Part shown: piece after piece, positions 25,301 through 32,128 of the stretch
Position numbering within the stretch: position 1 is the stretch's first letter
Layout of the letters: each line of letters opens with the position of its first letter
From: Planctomycetota bacterium
GTDB taxonomy: Bacteria > Planctomycetota > Phycisphaerae > Sedimentisphaerales > Anaerohalosphaeraceae
Assembly (NCBI GenBank): GCA_021160785.1
Contig: JAGHBX010000282.1
Location: 1 to 32,128 of the forward strand
Length of the DNA: 32,128 nt
Reading direction: 5' to 3'
The notes under the pieces: generated by a model
Databases searched by the model: none
Told to the model about the DNA's origin: nothing
The model's input: the letters and a program-made list of their open reading frames with translations, nothing else
Translations under genes and position numbers: made by a program

Positions 25301-26188
25301 GATCTGAACGAGGCGAGGCATTTGAATGAACTGACGCCGAGGGACTATGTGATCCTGTGTGTGGACTACGCGCAGATGGGCATCGGCAATGGCAGTTGCG
25401 GGCCGGCGACACTGGATGAGTACCGGCTCAAGGCCCGGCCGTATCGGTATGGTTTCAGCCTCCGTCCGTTTGACGCCAAAACCGACGACATGGTCGCCAC
25501 GGCGGGGTATTTCGTGCCGCTGGTGGCGGCGCCCGAGATTGTTCGGGACGCCGACGGAATGGTTTCGATTCGCTGCCGGACGCCGAATAGTCTTGTCTAT
25601 TACACGACCGACGGCTCGACGCCGACGAGAGACGCAAAGCTGTTCAGTAAACCGTTCAAGCTGATTGACGGCACAACGATAAAGGCCGGGGCCTTTACAG
25701 AAAGCGGTATCGACAGCCCGACGACGACAGCTAAATTCAATCTGCTGGTTTCCAGGGCCAATTGGAAAGTGGTCAAGGCCGACAGCTTCGAGCCGGGCGA
25801 AGGTTTCGCACGCCATGCGATTGACGGTGATCCAAGCACTTTCTGGCATACCAGTTGGAGTGGCTCGCATGACCCGCAGCCGCATGAGATACAGATTGAC
25901 CTGGGATTGAAGTTCGAGCTGGCGGGCTTTAGCTATCTGCCAAGGCAAAACCAGCAAAACGGACGAATTAAGGACTACGAGTTCTACACCAGCAACGACG
26001 GCAAAAACTGGGGCAAACCAGCATCTAAAGGCAAATGGCGAAACACAACCGCCCTGCAGACCGTCCGCTTCGATAAACCCGTAGTCGCCCGATACATCCG
26101 ACTCGTTTCGCTTTCGGAAGTAACCGGAGAGTATTACACCTCGGTCGCTGAAATCGATATTATCGCAAACAAGAGACTTTTCCGTTGA
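22367..26188 (+). CDS. secreted GH2 beta-galactosidase (LacZ-type) with C-terminal carbohydrate-binding modules
   Basis: The 1273-residue protein has a signal peptide (KKIILILTVTIATTVFAA), so it acts outside the cytoplasm. Order: GH2 sugar-binding domain (about 50-230), immunoglobulin-like domain (230-345), TIM barrel with acid/base E478 (WSMGNEAGSG) and nucleophile E539 (MCEYAHAMGN), second Ig-like domain, LacZ-type beta-sandwich (to about 1045), a chitobiase-like Ig module (1050-1125, YYTTDGSTPT) and a discoidin F5/8-type module (1140-1270). It hydrolyses terminal beta-galactosides; the extra modules probably bind polysaccharide. GAAAGGCGGA precedes the ATG. Codon use changes sharply inside the gene (near 23400 and again near 25700). 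Its TGA overlaps the next start. Confidence 0.93.
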   Translation: MKKIILILTVTIATTVFAAETPDWENPVMIGMNKEPAHTTLMPYATIDTALKCDREASQFYKSLNGQWKFNWVDRPAKRPVDFYKPAYNDRRWKTIPVPSNWQLHGYGIPIYVNVRYPFKSNPPYIPHDNNPVGSYRHTFSVPNDWDGREVFIHFDGVESAFYIWVNGQKVGYSQGSRTPAEFNLTKYLKPGNNLLAVEVYRWSDGSYLEDQDFWRLSGIFRNVYLFSTPQLHIRDFEIIGDLDKNYQHGLLKAKCRIKNYGASDIESAPLEMTLYDKNKSVASISIEPSSGKGIIGAGKEKEIELSIAVRKPRKWSAEDPYLYTTVLKLKDPSGKTVEVLSGRTGFRKIEIKDSQVWLNGEPVLFKGVNRHEHDPDTGHFLSVESMIKDIMLMKRFNINTVRTCHYPDDPVWYDLCDQYGLYLIDEANIESHGMGYNLNRTLGNKPIWQRAHVDRMERMIERDKNHPSVIIWSMGNEAGSGCNFVATAKRTRQLDPTRPIHYERMNSVADIDSTMYPHVNWLISRGKNDNGKPFLMCEYAHAMGNAVGNLREYWEAIEAYKPLIGGCVWDWVDQGLRKKDDKGREFWAYGGDYGPEGTPSDNNFCMNGLVHPDRRVPPKLWEVKKIYQYAAFEAKDLLAGKITIRNKYDFIDLGQFELRWTLSENGAIVQGGAMDCPAIGPNKSKSVRIPIRRPPLRAGAEYFLRVSLHLKHKTLWADAGHEIAWRQFRMPYNVEPAKVMALAAIPEVAIKETPAAVTIGNNLFSVAFDKKAGTIGSLTYGDKTIIEPSDQAHGPRLNVERGFTDNDKWFSRGFTGAGLMDITYAVKEFSVEKLAAAAVRVTITNRCMGSKSAGFKHTCDYTVFGNGCIVVDNFVEPIGAVGMLPRLGVQMTLPPAYEQLLWYGRGPHENYVDRKDSADVGLFRSTVTGQYEPYARPQETGNHADVRCAALLDKDGFGLLVAGDKTFSFAALHYTAHDLNEARHLNELTPRDYVILCVDYAQMGIGNGSCGPATLDEYRLKARPYRYGFSLRPFDAKTDDMVATAGYFVPLVAAPEIVRDADGMVSIRCRTPNSLVYYTTDGSTPTRDAKLFSKPFKLIDGTTIKAGAFTESGIDSPTTTAKFNLLVSRANWKVVKADSFEPGEGFARHAIDGDPSTFWHTSWSGSHDPQPHEIQIDLGLKFELAGFSYLPRQNQQNGRIKDYEFYTSNDGKNWGKPASKGKWRNTTALQTVRFDKPVVARYIRLVSLSEVTGEYYTSVAEIDIIANKRLFR

Positions 26189-27110
26189 AACCGTTTACGC
26201 TGTTGATAAAGCCTTCCGGTTCGGACTGCAATATCGATTGCAGATACTGCTTCTACAAGCACCGCAGCCCGGATGCCGGCAAGGGCAGGCAGCGGATGAG
26301 CGATGAGGTGCTCGAAAAGCTCGTTGCCGATTATATGCAGACGGGCTTTGATGTTGTCGGGTTCGCGTGGCAAGGGGGCGAGCCGACGCTGATGGGACTG
26401 GATTTCTTCAAAAGGGCGGTCGAGTTGCAGATCAAATACGGCACGACCGCTCAGCAGATAAGCAATAAGATTCAGACCAACGGCATTTTGCTCGATGAAA
26501 AATGGTGCCGGTTTTTCCATGACAAGAAATTCCTGTTAGGTATAAGCATCGACGGGCCGGAAAAGTTTCATAATGTTTATCGTGTCGAACATGCGGACGA
26601 GATGTTCGATTTTCTTGTACAGAACGATCTGACTTATGTGTAGTCTTCGACCTGTGGTGCAATCACGGCCCCGACAAGATGAACATTCGACAGTTCGATT
26701 CGCTGGTGACGTATCATGTCTTAGGCAATCACACGATGTGCACCTTCAGCAGTCAGTGCGCAGGTTTTGTCGTCGTTGAACATAACGGCGACGCTTACTG
26801 CTGCGAGTTCTTCGTAGAGCCTAAGTGGAAACTCGGTAACATCCTCGAAACGCCATTAGCCGAACTGGCTCAGAGCAAAACCAGGCGAACCTTCGCCCGC
26901 AACAAACAGAATATCTGCAACAAATGCCTCGTCTGCCGACATCTGGACTATTGCCGCGGCGGCTGTGTAAAAGACCGCACCCGACTCAACGAAGAACAAA
27001 GCCACTTTTGCGAAGGCTACAAACAGTTCTTCGACCACGCACTACCACGCATTCGGCAAATCGCCAACCAGATCCAAAACAGCACTCTGACAAGACACAC
27101 GCGGCAGGCG
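26185..27110 (+). pseudogene. anaerobic sulfatase-maturating enzyme (radical SAM/SPASM), broken by internal loss
   Basis: Intact relatives install formylglycine in sulfatases. The frame opens at a TTG overlapping the lacZ stop (TTGA) with the family N-terminus FTLLIKPSGSDCNIDCRYCFY, the radical-SAM CxxxCxxC site, then GFAWQGGEPTL and GISIDGPEKFHNVYR. After YR it jumps to VEHADEMFDFLV, omitting roughly 38 residues, runs to LTYV and stops at 26641-26643. In another frame from about 26643 the protein resumes with VFDLW and the SPASM domain (HTMCTFSSQC, YCCEFFVEP, CNKCLVCRHLDYC), again after a gap of roughly 38 residues. The auxiliary-cluster cysteines remain, but the missing pieces and stop make function unlikely. 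An assembly error is the main alternative. Confidence 0.8.
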
Positions 27111-27305
27111 GAGAAGTACTGCATAGATATAATTATTCAAATCCATGCTGCGATTCATGCGCTGCATCGGGTGGCCGACAAGATCTTTATCAAACATATT
27201 GACCATTGCGTAAGAGACGCTTTCGCCGGTAAGTCAAAAAAGAAGACAGAAGAAAAAATAGACGAACTGATGAAAGTTATAAAAAATCTACACAAATTGA
27301 GTTGA
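27111..27305 (+). pseudogene. CsoR/FrmR-family metal-sensing repressor, N-terminally truncated and fused in frame to the maturase remnant
   Basis: Residues from EKYCIDIIIQIHAAIHAL through FIKHIDHCVRDAF to KIDELMKVIKNLHK match the last two-thirds of CsoR-type repressors (DUF156), which bind Cu(I) or other signals and release DNA. The three metal ligands of copper sensors are present as Cys in YCID, His in KHID and Cys in HCV. The conserved first helix (RLxRIEGQ-type) that carries the DNA-contacting and fourth fingerprint residues is missing in all frames upstream; instead the reading frame continues from the sulfatase-maturase remnant. Codons are AT-richer than the maturase part. A YHS gene follows, a natural companion for a copper or heavy-metal regulator. 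Confidence 0.7.
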
Positions 27306-27400
27306 GAACTCAAATTGCTGAATTGGAAGGCTCCCTGTAGTTTATATTCCCCGGGCTGCCGATCGCAGTATCGTGGAAATGTCTTAATAAGGATGGAACA

Positions 27401-27568
27401 ATGACTAAAGACATCGTTTGTGGAATGGAAGTGGATGAAAGTAAAGCTTTGAAGCTTCAAAAGGATGGTAAGGCATATTTCTTTTGCAACCCCTCTTGCA
27501 TGGACAAATTCAAATCGGACCCTGAGAAATACTTGCTTTCATCCCGTCGGCAATCGCAAACTCTTTGA
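27401..27568 (+). CDS. YHS-domain mini-protein
   Basis: A 55-residue protein. It shows the YHS pattern: DIVCGMEVDESKA at the start, then KDGKAYFFCNPSCMDKFKSDPEKYL, with Cys7, Cys29 and Cys33 as probable metal ligands. YHS modules occur in copper and heavy-metal ATPases, metallochaperones and sensors; small stand-alone forms are thought to bind or pass metal. AAGGATGG lies 8 bases before the ATG. After residue KYL, where the domain normally ends, ten residues (LSSRRQSQTL) follow that overlap a coding-like fragment on the other strand and may be foreign. It lies 95 bases after the CsoR remnant, which suggests an original csoR-YHS pair. AT-rich codons differ from the surrounding genes. Confidence 0.8.
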   Translation: MTKDIVCGMEVDESKALKLQKDGKAYFFCNPSCMDKFKSDPEKYLLSSRRQSQTL

Positions 27569-27740
27569 TGAACTCAGAATCGATCTTGGCGAGTTGCCCG
27601 ATATGGCAGACGCCCTCAGAAGCCAGGGCCAGACCGTAATGTTCGCCGCTGTCGACAGCCGCCCAGCAGGCCTTCTTGGAGTTGCAGACCCAATCAAGCA
27701 AGCCGCCGGCCAGGACGCAACATAAAATGTTGGCCCACAC
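27538..27740 (-). pseudogene. coding-like fragment on the minus strand, unrecognised
   Basis: From a GTG at 27740 the minus strand is open to 27510. Codon choice between about 27700 and 27541 is strongly that of a real gene here (GTC, TGC, AAC, GCC, GGC, ATC, CTG dominate), giving LDWVCNSKKACWAAVDSG, then EHYGLALASEGVCHIG and QLAKIDSEFIKEFAIADGMK. Beyond 27540 the coding character vanishes and the frame runs backwards through the YHS gene, so the 3' part appears to be lost. I do not recognise a family. There is no ribosome site and an in-frame stop lies just before the GTG. Read as a gene remnant joined to the YHS gene. Confidence 0.35.
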
Positions 27741-27758
27741 CGCCTAAAATGCTATACT
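27730..27758 (+). promoter_or_regulatory. candidate promoter for the secreted 800-residue protein
   Basis: TTGGCC (27730-27735) and TATACT (27753-27758) are 17 bases apart. Transcription would start near 27765 and place the palindromic repeat at 27770-27791 in the first bases of the leader. Confidence 0.4.
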
Positions 27759-27769
27759 ATCACAGAAAC

Positions 27770-27791
27770 GTAGGGCGGGGCTTGCCCCGCC
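27770..27791 (+). repeat. dispersed GTAGGG palindrome, copy in the leader of the 800-residue gene
   Basis: Arms GGCGGGGC (27774-27781) and GCCCCGCC (27784-27791) pair perfectly around TT. Compared with copy 1, a T-A pair in the stem is replaced by C-G on both arms, a compensated change. Confidence 0.82.
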
Positions 27792-27851
27792 GTTGTCGGC
27801 TGCCACAGGTTATTCCGGGATTTAGGTTAAACGGTGAGAGAGAGACATTAT

Positions 27852-30254
27852 ATGACGCAGATGTGTAACCGATGTATTATCGTTCTACTATTCTTGACTT
27901 GTGTTCCTTACGGCGCCGCCCAACGCAAAGCCTCTGCCATCGACGGGCAAATCACCAGAAAGGTCATCACCAGCCGGCCCGCGGGCAGGAATCTGCTGCG
28001 GACCGATGCGTGGCGCCCGTGGCAGACGGGGTTTGCGGGACGCGGCGGTGTTTTTGTTTGCGACAACGGCGCCGACAAGCAGGTTCAGCGCGGCCTCTCG
28101 CAAACCGTTGCGTTGAACCAGACCGTTGCCGAGCCGATCGTGGCATCGGCAATGAGCCGGGCGGACGATGTAGGCGGTGGGCGAAACAACGACTATGCCC
28201 TGTATCTTGACCTGGCCTATACCGATGGTACGCAGTTATGGGGGCAGACGGCGCCGTTCGACGTGGGGACGCATGACTGGCAGCGGCGGGAGGTTATTGT
28301 TTTTCCCGACAAGCCGGTCAGGACGGTGAGTTTTCATCTGTTGCTTCGCCGCCACAGCGGCAGGGCGTACTTCAAAGACCCCGAACTGAAAGTGCTCACA
28401 CAGCCCGAGGGCGCCTGTCTGTTTGACGGTGTGCCTGTGAGCATTAGCGGTGCATCGACAAGCCGCTTTGAGATTCGCGATGTCGCCGGCGATTCGGATT
28501 TTGTTGCGATTCAAAAACAGGCGCTCGGCTTGAAGATCACATGCAGCCGGACGCATCACAGTGGTGCTACCTTCTTTGACGTTACCATCTCCGACACCAC
28601 CGGCGCCGACCGTGCGATAACGCTCTATTCTATCTTGCCCGTCGGCGGTGATAATCTGAAATGGCTTCACGATCCGCGAACAAGTATGAGCATTGACCGG
28701 CGGCGGGAGTTTGTCAACGCCAGTGCTTTCAAGGCCGGCGCCAACGGGCGACTTTCGCGGTATCCTTTTGCGGCCGTCGCCGACGACAAACAGGGCGTCG
28801 CATTAGGCATCGACATGGCATATCCCGCCTTCTATCGCACTGGCTTTAATGCATCCACGAAGGAGCTTTTTCTGGCATACGATATCGGCCTTGCTCCGGA
28901 AAAGCCCGTTGCAAAGTTGCGATTCTGCACGTTCCAGTTCGATCCCAAGTGGCAATTCCGCTCGGCGCTGGCGAAGTATTACGAACTCTTCGGCGACGAT
29001 TTTGAGTGTCGGCTGAAGCGGCAGGGTCTCTGGATGCCTTTCGCAAAGATCAGCAAGGTTAAAGGCTGGGAGGATTTCGGCTTTGCATTCAAGGAGGGAA
29101 CCAACGAAACGAAGTGGGACGATGAACATGGCATCGTTACGTTTCGCTATACCGAGCCGATGACGTGGTGGATGCGGATGGACAAGGACACGCCGCGAAC
29201 GCTTCAGGCGGCGATTGCGTATGCAGAGCAAATGGCCGCCAGGGGCAATTCAAGCGCCAAGGTCTGGCTCTCCAGTGCCTATCACGACACTAATGCCCAA
29301 CTGATCGCCAGGATACTCGACAGGCCCTGGTGCGACGGCGCCGTCTGGAGTATAAACTCCATGCCCGGCATCGAAGGTGAGTTTACGGATTTCAAGAACA
29401 AGTGGAACCCCGCTTTACGCGACAAGCTCTACGGGCCGAATCGCACCGCCGACCTCGATGGTGAATACATCGACTCCAGCGAGGGCTACGTTACCGACGA
29501 ACTGGATTTTCGCCGGGACCATTTTGCCGCAACCCGGACACCGCTGACATTCTCTGTCGGCGAGAACAAAGTCGGCATCTTCCGCGGACTGATCGCATTC
29601 GAATACATTGCCGCCATTGCCGACGATGTTCACGGCATGGGTAAGTTCATGATGGCCAACTCCACCCCGTCGCGCCTGTGCTGGCTGGCGCCCGTGCTCG
29701 ATGTAATGGGCACCGAGACCAACTGGAACCCGGGCGGTAAATGGCGACCGATGTCCGACGACCAATTGCTCTATCGCCGTGCGATATGCGGACCCAAACC
29801 GTTTTGCTTCCTGATGAACACCGAATTCGAAAACTTTTCGCACGAACTCGTCGAAAAATATATGAAACGCTCGCTTGCCTATGGCATGTACCCCGGCTTC
29901 TTCAGCCACAACGCCTCGCAGGGCCACTATTTTACCCGGCCCGAACTCTATGAGCGGGATCGCGATCTGTTCAAAAAGTATGTGCCCCTATCCAAGCTAT
30001 TAGGCCAGGCCGGCTGGCAGCCGGTCACCAAAGCCGGATCAAGCGACTCGCATATTTACCTGGAGCGATTCGGAGATAACTATCTGACAGTCTTCAATGA
30101 CAGCAGCGAAAAACGAACGGTTACTATAACTTTCGAGCAAAATATCGCACCTGCGTGTCGCGAAATCCTGACGGGCAGGGCGTTTCGCCCCGCCGCCGGG
30201 GTGATTAAGCTTACGATCGCGGCCGAAGACGTAATGGTACTTGATTTTAATTGA
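27852..30254 (+). CDS. large secreted protein, putative glycan-active enzyme of unnamed family
   Basis: The 800-residue product has a signal peptide (CIIVLLFLTCVPYGAAQ). The frame is also open from a GTG at 27834, but ATG 27852 has a GAGAGAGA-type site. Residues 60-170 look like a beta-sandwich carbohydrate-binding region (DYALYLDLAYTDG, DWQRREVIVFP). The central part has aromatic, TIM-barrel-like stretches: MTWWMRMDKDTP, VWLSSAYHDTNA, and an acidic cluster DGEYIDS (D536, E538, D541) that could hold catalytic or metal residues; SRLCWLAPVLDVMGTE follows. The C-terminal 80 residues resemble the beta-domain closing many glycosidases. I cannot assign a family and infer glycoside hydrolase from build and setting. 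Followed 16 bases later by another secreted protein. Confidence 0.75.
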   Translation: MTQMCNRCIIVLLFLTCVPYGAAQRKASAIDGQITRKVITSRPAGRNLLRTDAWRPWQTGFAGRGGVFVCDNGADKQVQRGLSQTVALNQTVAEPIVASAMSRADDVGGGRNNDYALYLDLAYTDGTQLWGQTAPFDVGTHDWQRREVIVFPDKPVRTVSFHLLLRRHSGRAYFKDPELKVLTQPEGACLFDGVPVSISGASTSRFEIRDVAGDSDFVAIQKQALGLKITCSRTHHSGATFFDVTISDTTGADRAITLYSILPVGGDNLKWLHDPRTSMSIDRRREFVNASAFKAGANGRLSRYPFAAVADDKQGVALGIDMAYPAFYRTGFNASTKELFLAYDIGLAPEKPVAKLRFCTFQFDPKWQFRSALAKYYELFGDDFECRLKRQGLWMPFAKISKVKGWEDFGFAFKEGTNETKWDDEHGIVTFRYTEPMTWWMRMDKDTPRTLQAAIAYAEQMAARGNSSAKVWLSSAYHDTNAQLIARILDRPWCDGAVWSINSMPGIEGEFTDFKNKWNPALRDKLYGPNRTADLDGEYIDSSEGYVTDELDFRRDHFAATRTPLTFSVGENKVGIFRGLIAFEYIAAIADDVHGMGKFMMANSTPSRLCWLAPVLDVMGTETNWNPGGKWRPMSDDQLLYRRAICGPKPFCFLMNTEFENFSHELVEKYMKRSLAYGMYPGFFSHNASQGHYFTRPELYERDRDLFKKYVPLSKLLGQAGWQPVTKAGSSDSHIYLERFGDNYLTVFNDSSEKRTVTITFEQNIAPACREILTGRAFRPAAGVIKLTIAAEDVMVLDFN

Positions 30255-30270
30255 AGGGAGGCCGGACAAT

Positions 30271-32128
30271 ATGACAAGAAGCACACGTTTGATAGGATTG
30301 ACGGTTGTTTTGTTATGCACCGCCGGAGGTGTTCGCCCAGCCGACGCCTTTGATATGAAAACCTTTCTCGGATTCGATGCCGTTGACGCAAGAGCCGCCA
30401 ACACCGCCGATCCGAAAACGCTTTTCCAGACGAATGTATCGTACGATTCGCGGGTCGCGATACCGGTAGACGGCGTGATCGTTCATCAACACGGAACTTC
30501 CGCCGAACGGATTGCACGGATACTACAGTCATGGTCCGCGGAAGGTTTTCTGCCGCAGCGAATGTTCTTTGCCGATTCCGACGCAGGCAATCATTACACG
30601 CAAGGCCGGTTCGACGGCCGCGAACATTTCGAAGATATTGAACTCGACAAGAACGGCAAACGCGTTCTCTGCGCAAACGTCCGCCCCTACATGCTCCCCA
30701 CCAAAGGCTGGACCGAATACCTCAAAACACAGGTAAAATACTCAATCGACGGCGGCGCCGCAGCCATCTACCCGGAAGAACCGTTGGCCCACAACTACAC
30801 CGGCTACGAAGAAAGCTTCAAGAAAGCGTTTACAAAGGAATACGGCATACCGTGGCAGGGCGGACACGTTTCACCGGATGCATTCTTCAAAACGGCGAAG
30901 CTAAAGAACAAGCTTTATATTCAACTCGAGCAGGACCTCTGCGACTACACGACAAAATACGCCGCGTCAAAGGGCAGCCGGGCTGACTTCCTCATTCCCA
31001 TTCACAGCATATTCAGCAATCTAAGCGCTCGACTTGTCGCGCCGCTGGGCACATCACTCACGATGCGCGGCCATCAGGGTTATATCGGCCAGATCTGGAC
31101 GGGTCCGGTTCGCTGGACGATCGGTCAGTGCTCCAACAAGAAGATAACTTTTTTCGATTCGGCGTATGTAAACTACGACTACTTCGCCAATCTCGTCGCG
31201 GGCAGCAACCTCAAGCTCTATCTTCTCGCCGACCCCGTCGAAGACGACCCGCGATTCAAATGGGACGAGTACGGCAAATGGTACAAAGAATGTCTCGCCG
31301 CGAAGCTGATGTTTCCGACGGTGAGTCGCTATGAGGTTATGCCCTGGCCGGACAGAATCTTCCTGCCCGGCTATTCCATCGGCGGCGGCACGCCCGGCCC
31401 GGCGCCGTATCGAACCGTGCTGATGAGCTGCCTTACGGCATTGCAGAACATTCCGCCCGGCACGCGGCGGGATGTCTCCGGAGGCACAAAAGGTATCGGC
31501 ATGCTCATCGGAGATTCGGCGATGTGGCAAAACTCAAACCGCCCCGTCCAGGACCCCTTCATGGGATTGCTCATACCGCCCCTGAAGATGGGAATACCCG
31601 TCGATTCCGTTCCCATCGAACGCTCGGACGACGCCGATTATATGAAAAACTTTCGCCTGCTGATGCTGTCCTATGAAGCATGGAAACCCCAAAAGAAGGA
31701 GTACCACGACAATCTCCTCCGATGGGTCCGGAGCGGAGGCCTGCTGCTCGTCTTCGATACCAAAGACACCTTCGACGGCATCGACATGTTCTGGAAGCAG
31801 CAGGGCTTTGCATCGCCCCAGGCGCAACTGCTGAGCAAAATCGGATCGACTTACGGGTTTTCAGGCGACAACGTTAGCGCAGGCGACGTGAGCTATTTTC
31901 ACAAGTCGTTCGGACGCGGGCATGTAGTCGTAAGCAGCCTGTCGCCAAAAACATTCGTCGACGAAAAGACCGCCCGGCAAAAGTTCCTGCCTCTCTTGCG
32001 GGCATGCTTTGCAAAGCATCTCGGCCAAACCCTTGACGAGCCCCGTTTCCTGACCGCCCGTCGCGGCGAATTCCTCATCGCCCACACCTTCGACACCACC
32101 AGAACCATCGACGGAACATTCATAGATA
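30271..32128 (+). CDS. large secreted protein with GH-like barrel and amidotransferase-like domain, partial (runs off the right edge)
   Basis: The frame from ATG 30271 is open to the window end, giving 619 residues; the C-terminus is missing. GAAGGGAGG precedes the ATG. A signal peptide (LIGLTVVLLCTAGGVRPADA) indicates export. Residues about 60-330 read as a TIM-barrel: VDGVIVHQHGTSAERIA, MFFADSDAGNHY, AAAIYPEEPLAHNYTGY with E169/E170 as candidate acid/base, KAFTKEYGIPW, LYIQLEQDLCDYTTKY. Residues about 450-520 (FRLLMLSYEAWKP, LLRWVRSGGLLLVFDT) match the class-I-amidotransferase-like domain that follows the barrel in GH42-type and related enzymes. The combination suggests a glycosidase of an unnamed family; function is inferred. 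Probably co-transcribed with the gene 16 bases upstream. Confidence 0.75.
   Translation, partial: MTRSTRLIGLTVVLLCTAGGVRPADAFDMKTFLGFDAVDARAANTADPKTLFQTNVSYDSRVAIPVDGVIVHQHGTSAERIARILQSWSAEGFLPQRMFFADSDAGNHYTQGRFDGREHFEDIELDKNGKRVLCANVRPYMLPTKGWTEYLKTQVKYSIDGGAAAIYPEEPLAHNYTGYEESFKKAFTKEYGIPWQGGHVSPDAFFKTAKLKNKLYIQLEQDLCDYTTKYAASKGSRADFLIPIHSIFSNLSARLVAPLGTSLTMRGHQGYIGQIWTGPVRWTIGQCSNKKITFFDSAYVNYDYFANLVAGSNLKLYLLADPVEDDPRFKWDEYGKWYKECLAAKLMFPTVSRYEVMPWPDRIFLPGYSIGGGTPGPAPYRTVLMSCLTALQNIPPGTRRDVSGGTKGIGMLIGDSAMWQNSNRPVQDPFMGLLIPPLKMGIPVDSVPIERSDDADYMKNFRLLMLSYEAWKPQKKEYHDNLLRWVRSGGLLLVFDTKDTFDGIDMFWKQQGFASPQAQLLSKIGSTYGFSGDNVSAGDVSYFHKSFGRGHVVVSSLSPKTFVDEKTARQKFLPLLRACFAKHLGQTLDEPRFLTARRGEFLIAHTFDTTRTIDGTFID

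Overview
The window looks like a chromosomal piece of a saccharolytic, anaerobe-leaning Planctomycetota bacterium, probably from the Phycisphaerae. This is inferred from the gene content (a secreted PQQ-like propeller protein, a secreted acetyl-xylan-esterase-like hydrolase, an exported LacZ-type beta-galactosidase, a sulfatase-maturase relative, fucose/rhamnose catabolism) and from a moderately GC-rich base composition; no rRNA or other marker gene fixes the lineage. Shine-Dalgarno sites are mostly clear. TTG or GTG starts appear at the sulfatase-maturase relative and at mfd.

Layout. 1-2.2 kb: a GNAT acetyltransferase running off the left edge (minus), a small lipoprotein, a sugar-phosphate-isomerase-like TIM barrel and a 98-residue conserved small protein. 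2.2-7 kb: a PQQ-like propeller protein, an HD-domain protein, a small membrane protein, an unrecognised 131-residue protein with its own promoter and terminator, a repeat cluster, and a secreted alpha/beta hydrolase. 7.1-11.2 kb: a three-gene operon of rhamnulokinase-type kinase, fucose-isomerase-type protein and DapA-family lyase. 11.25-21.05 kb: a minus-strand housekeeping block transcribed ileS, mfd, then a parvulin lipoprotein, acpS and mnmG. 21.27-27.3 kb: a MetE/UroD-like zinc methyltransferase, a 1273-residue GH2 beta-galactosidase with C-terminal carbohydrate-binding modules, and a broken radical-SAM sulfatase-maturase gene. 27.4 kb to the right edge: a YHS mini-protein and two large secreted proteins that look like undescribed glycan-active enzymes, the second running off the right edge.

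How it fits together. Exported hydrolases would release and trim galactose-, deoxysugar- and acetyl-containing polysaccharide; the isomerase/kinase/lyase operon would take the deoxysugars into central metabolism. The maturase remnant implies past or elsewhere-encoded sulfatases, which fits sulfated glycans.

Most noteworthy: (1) at 26.2-27.75 kb the maturase gene seems to lack two internal pieces of similar size, then runs in frame into the C-terminal part of a CsoR-family metal-sensing repressor lacking its N-terminus, followed by a YHS protein whose 3' end abuts a coding-like fragment on the other strand; (2) two large secreted proteins at the right end do not match a family I can name; (3) a family of short palindromes (one copy supplies a stop codon, one sits just before mfd, one lies in a probable leader, with a compensated stem change) and a related ~140-bp element with terminal inverted repeats; (4) an abrupt change of codon dialect inside the beta-galactosidase gene. 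I see no CRISPR array, tRNA, rRNA or intact insertion sequence.
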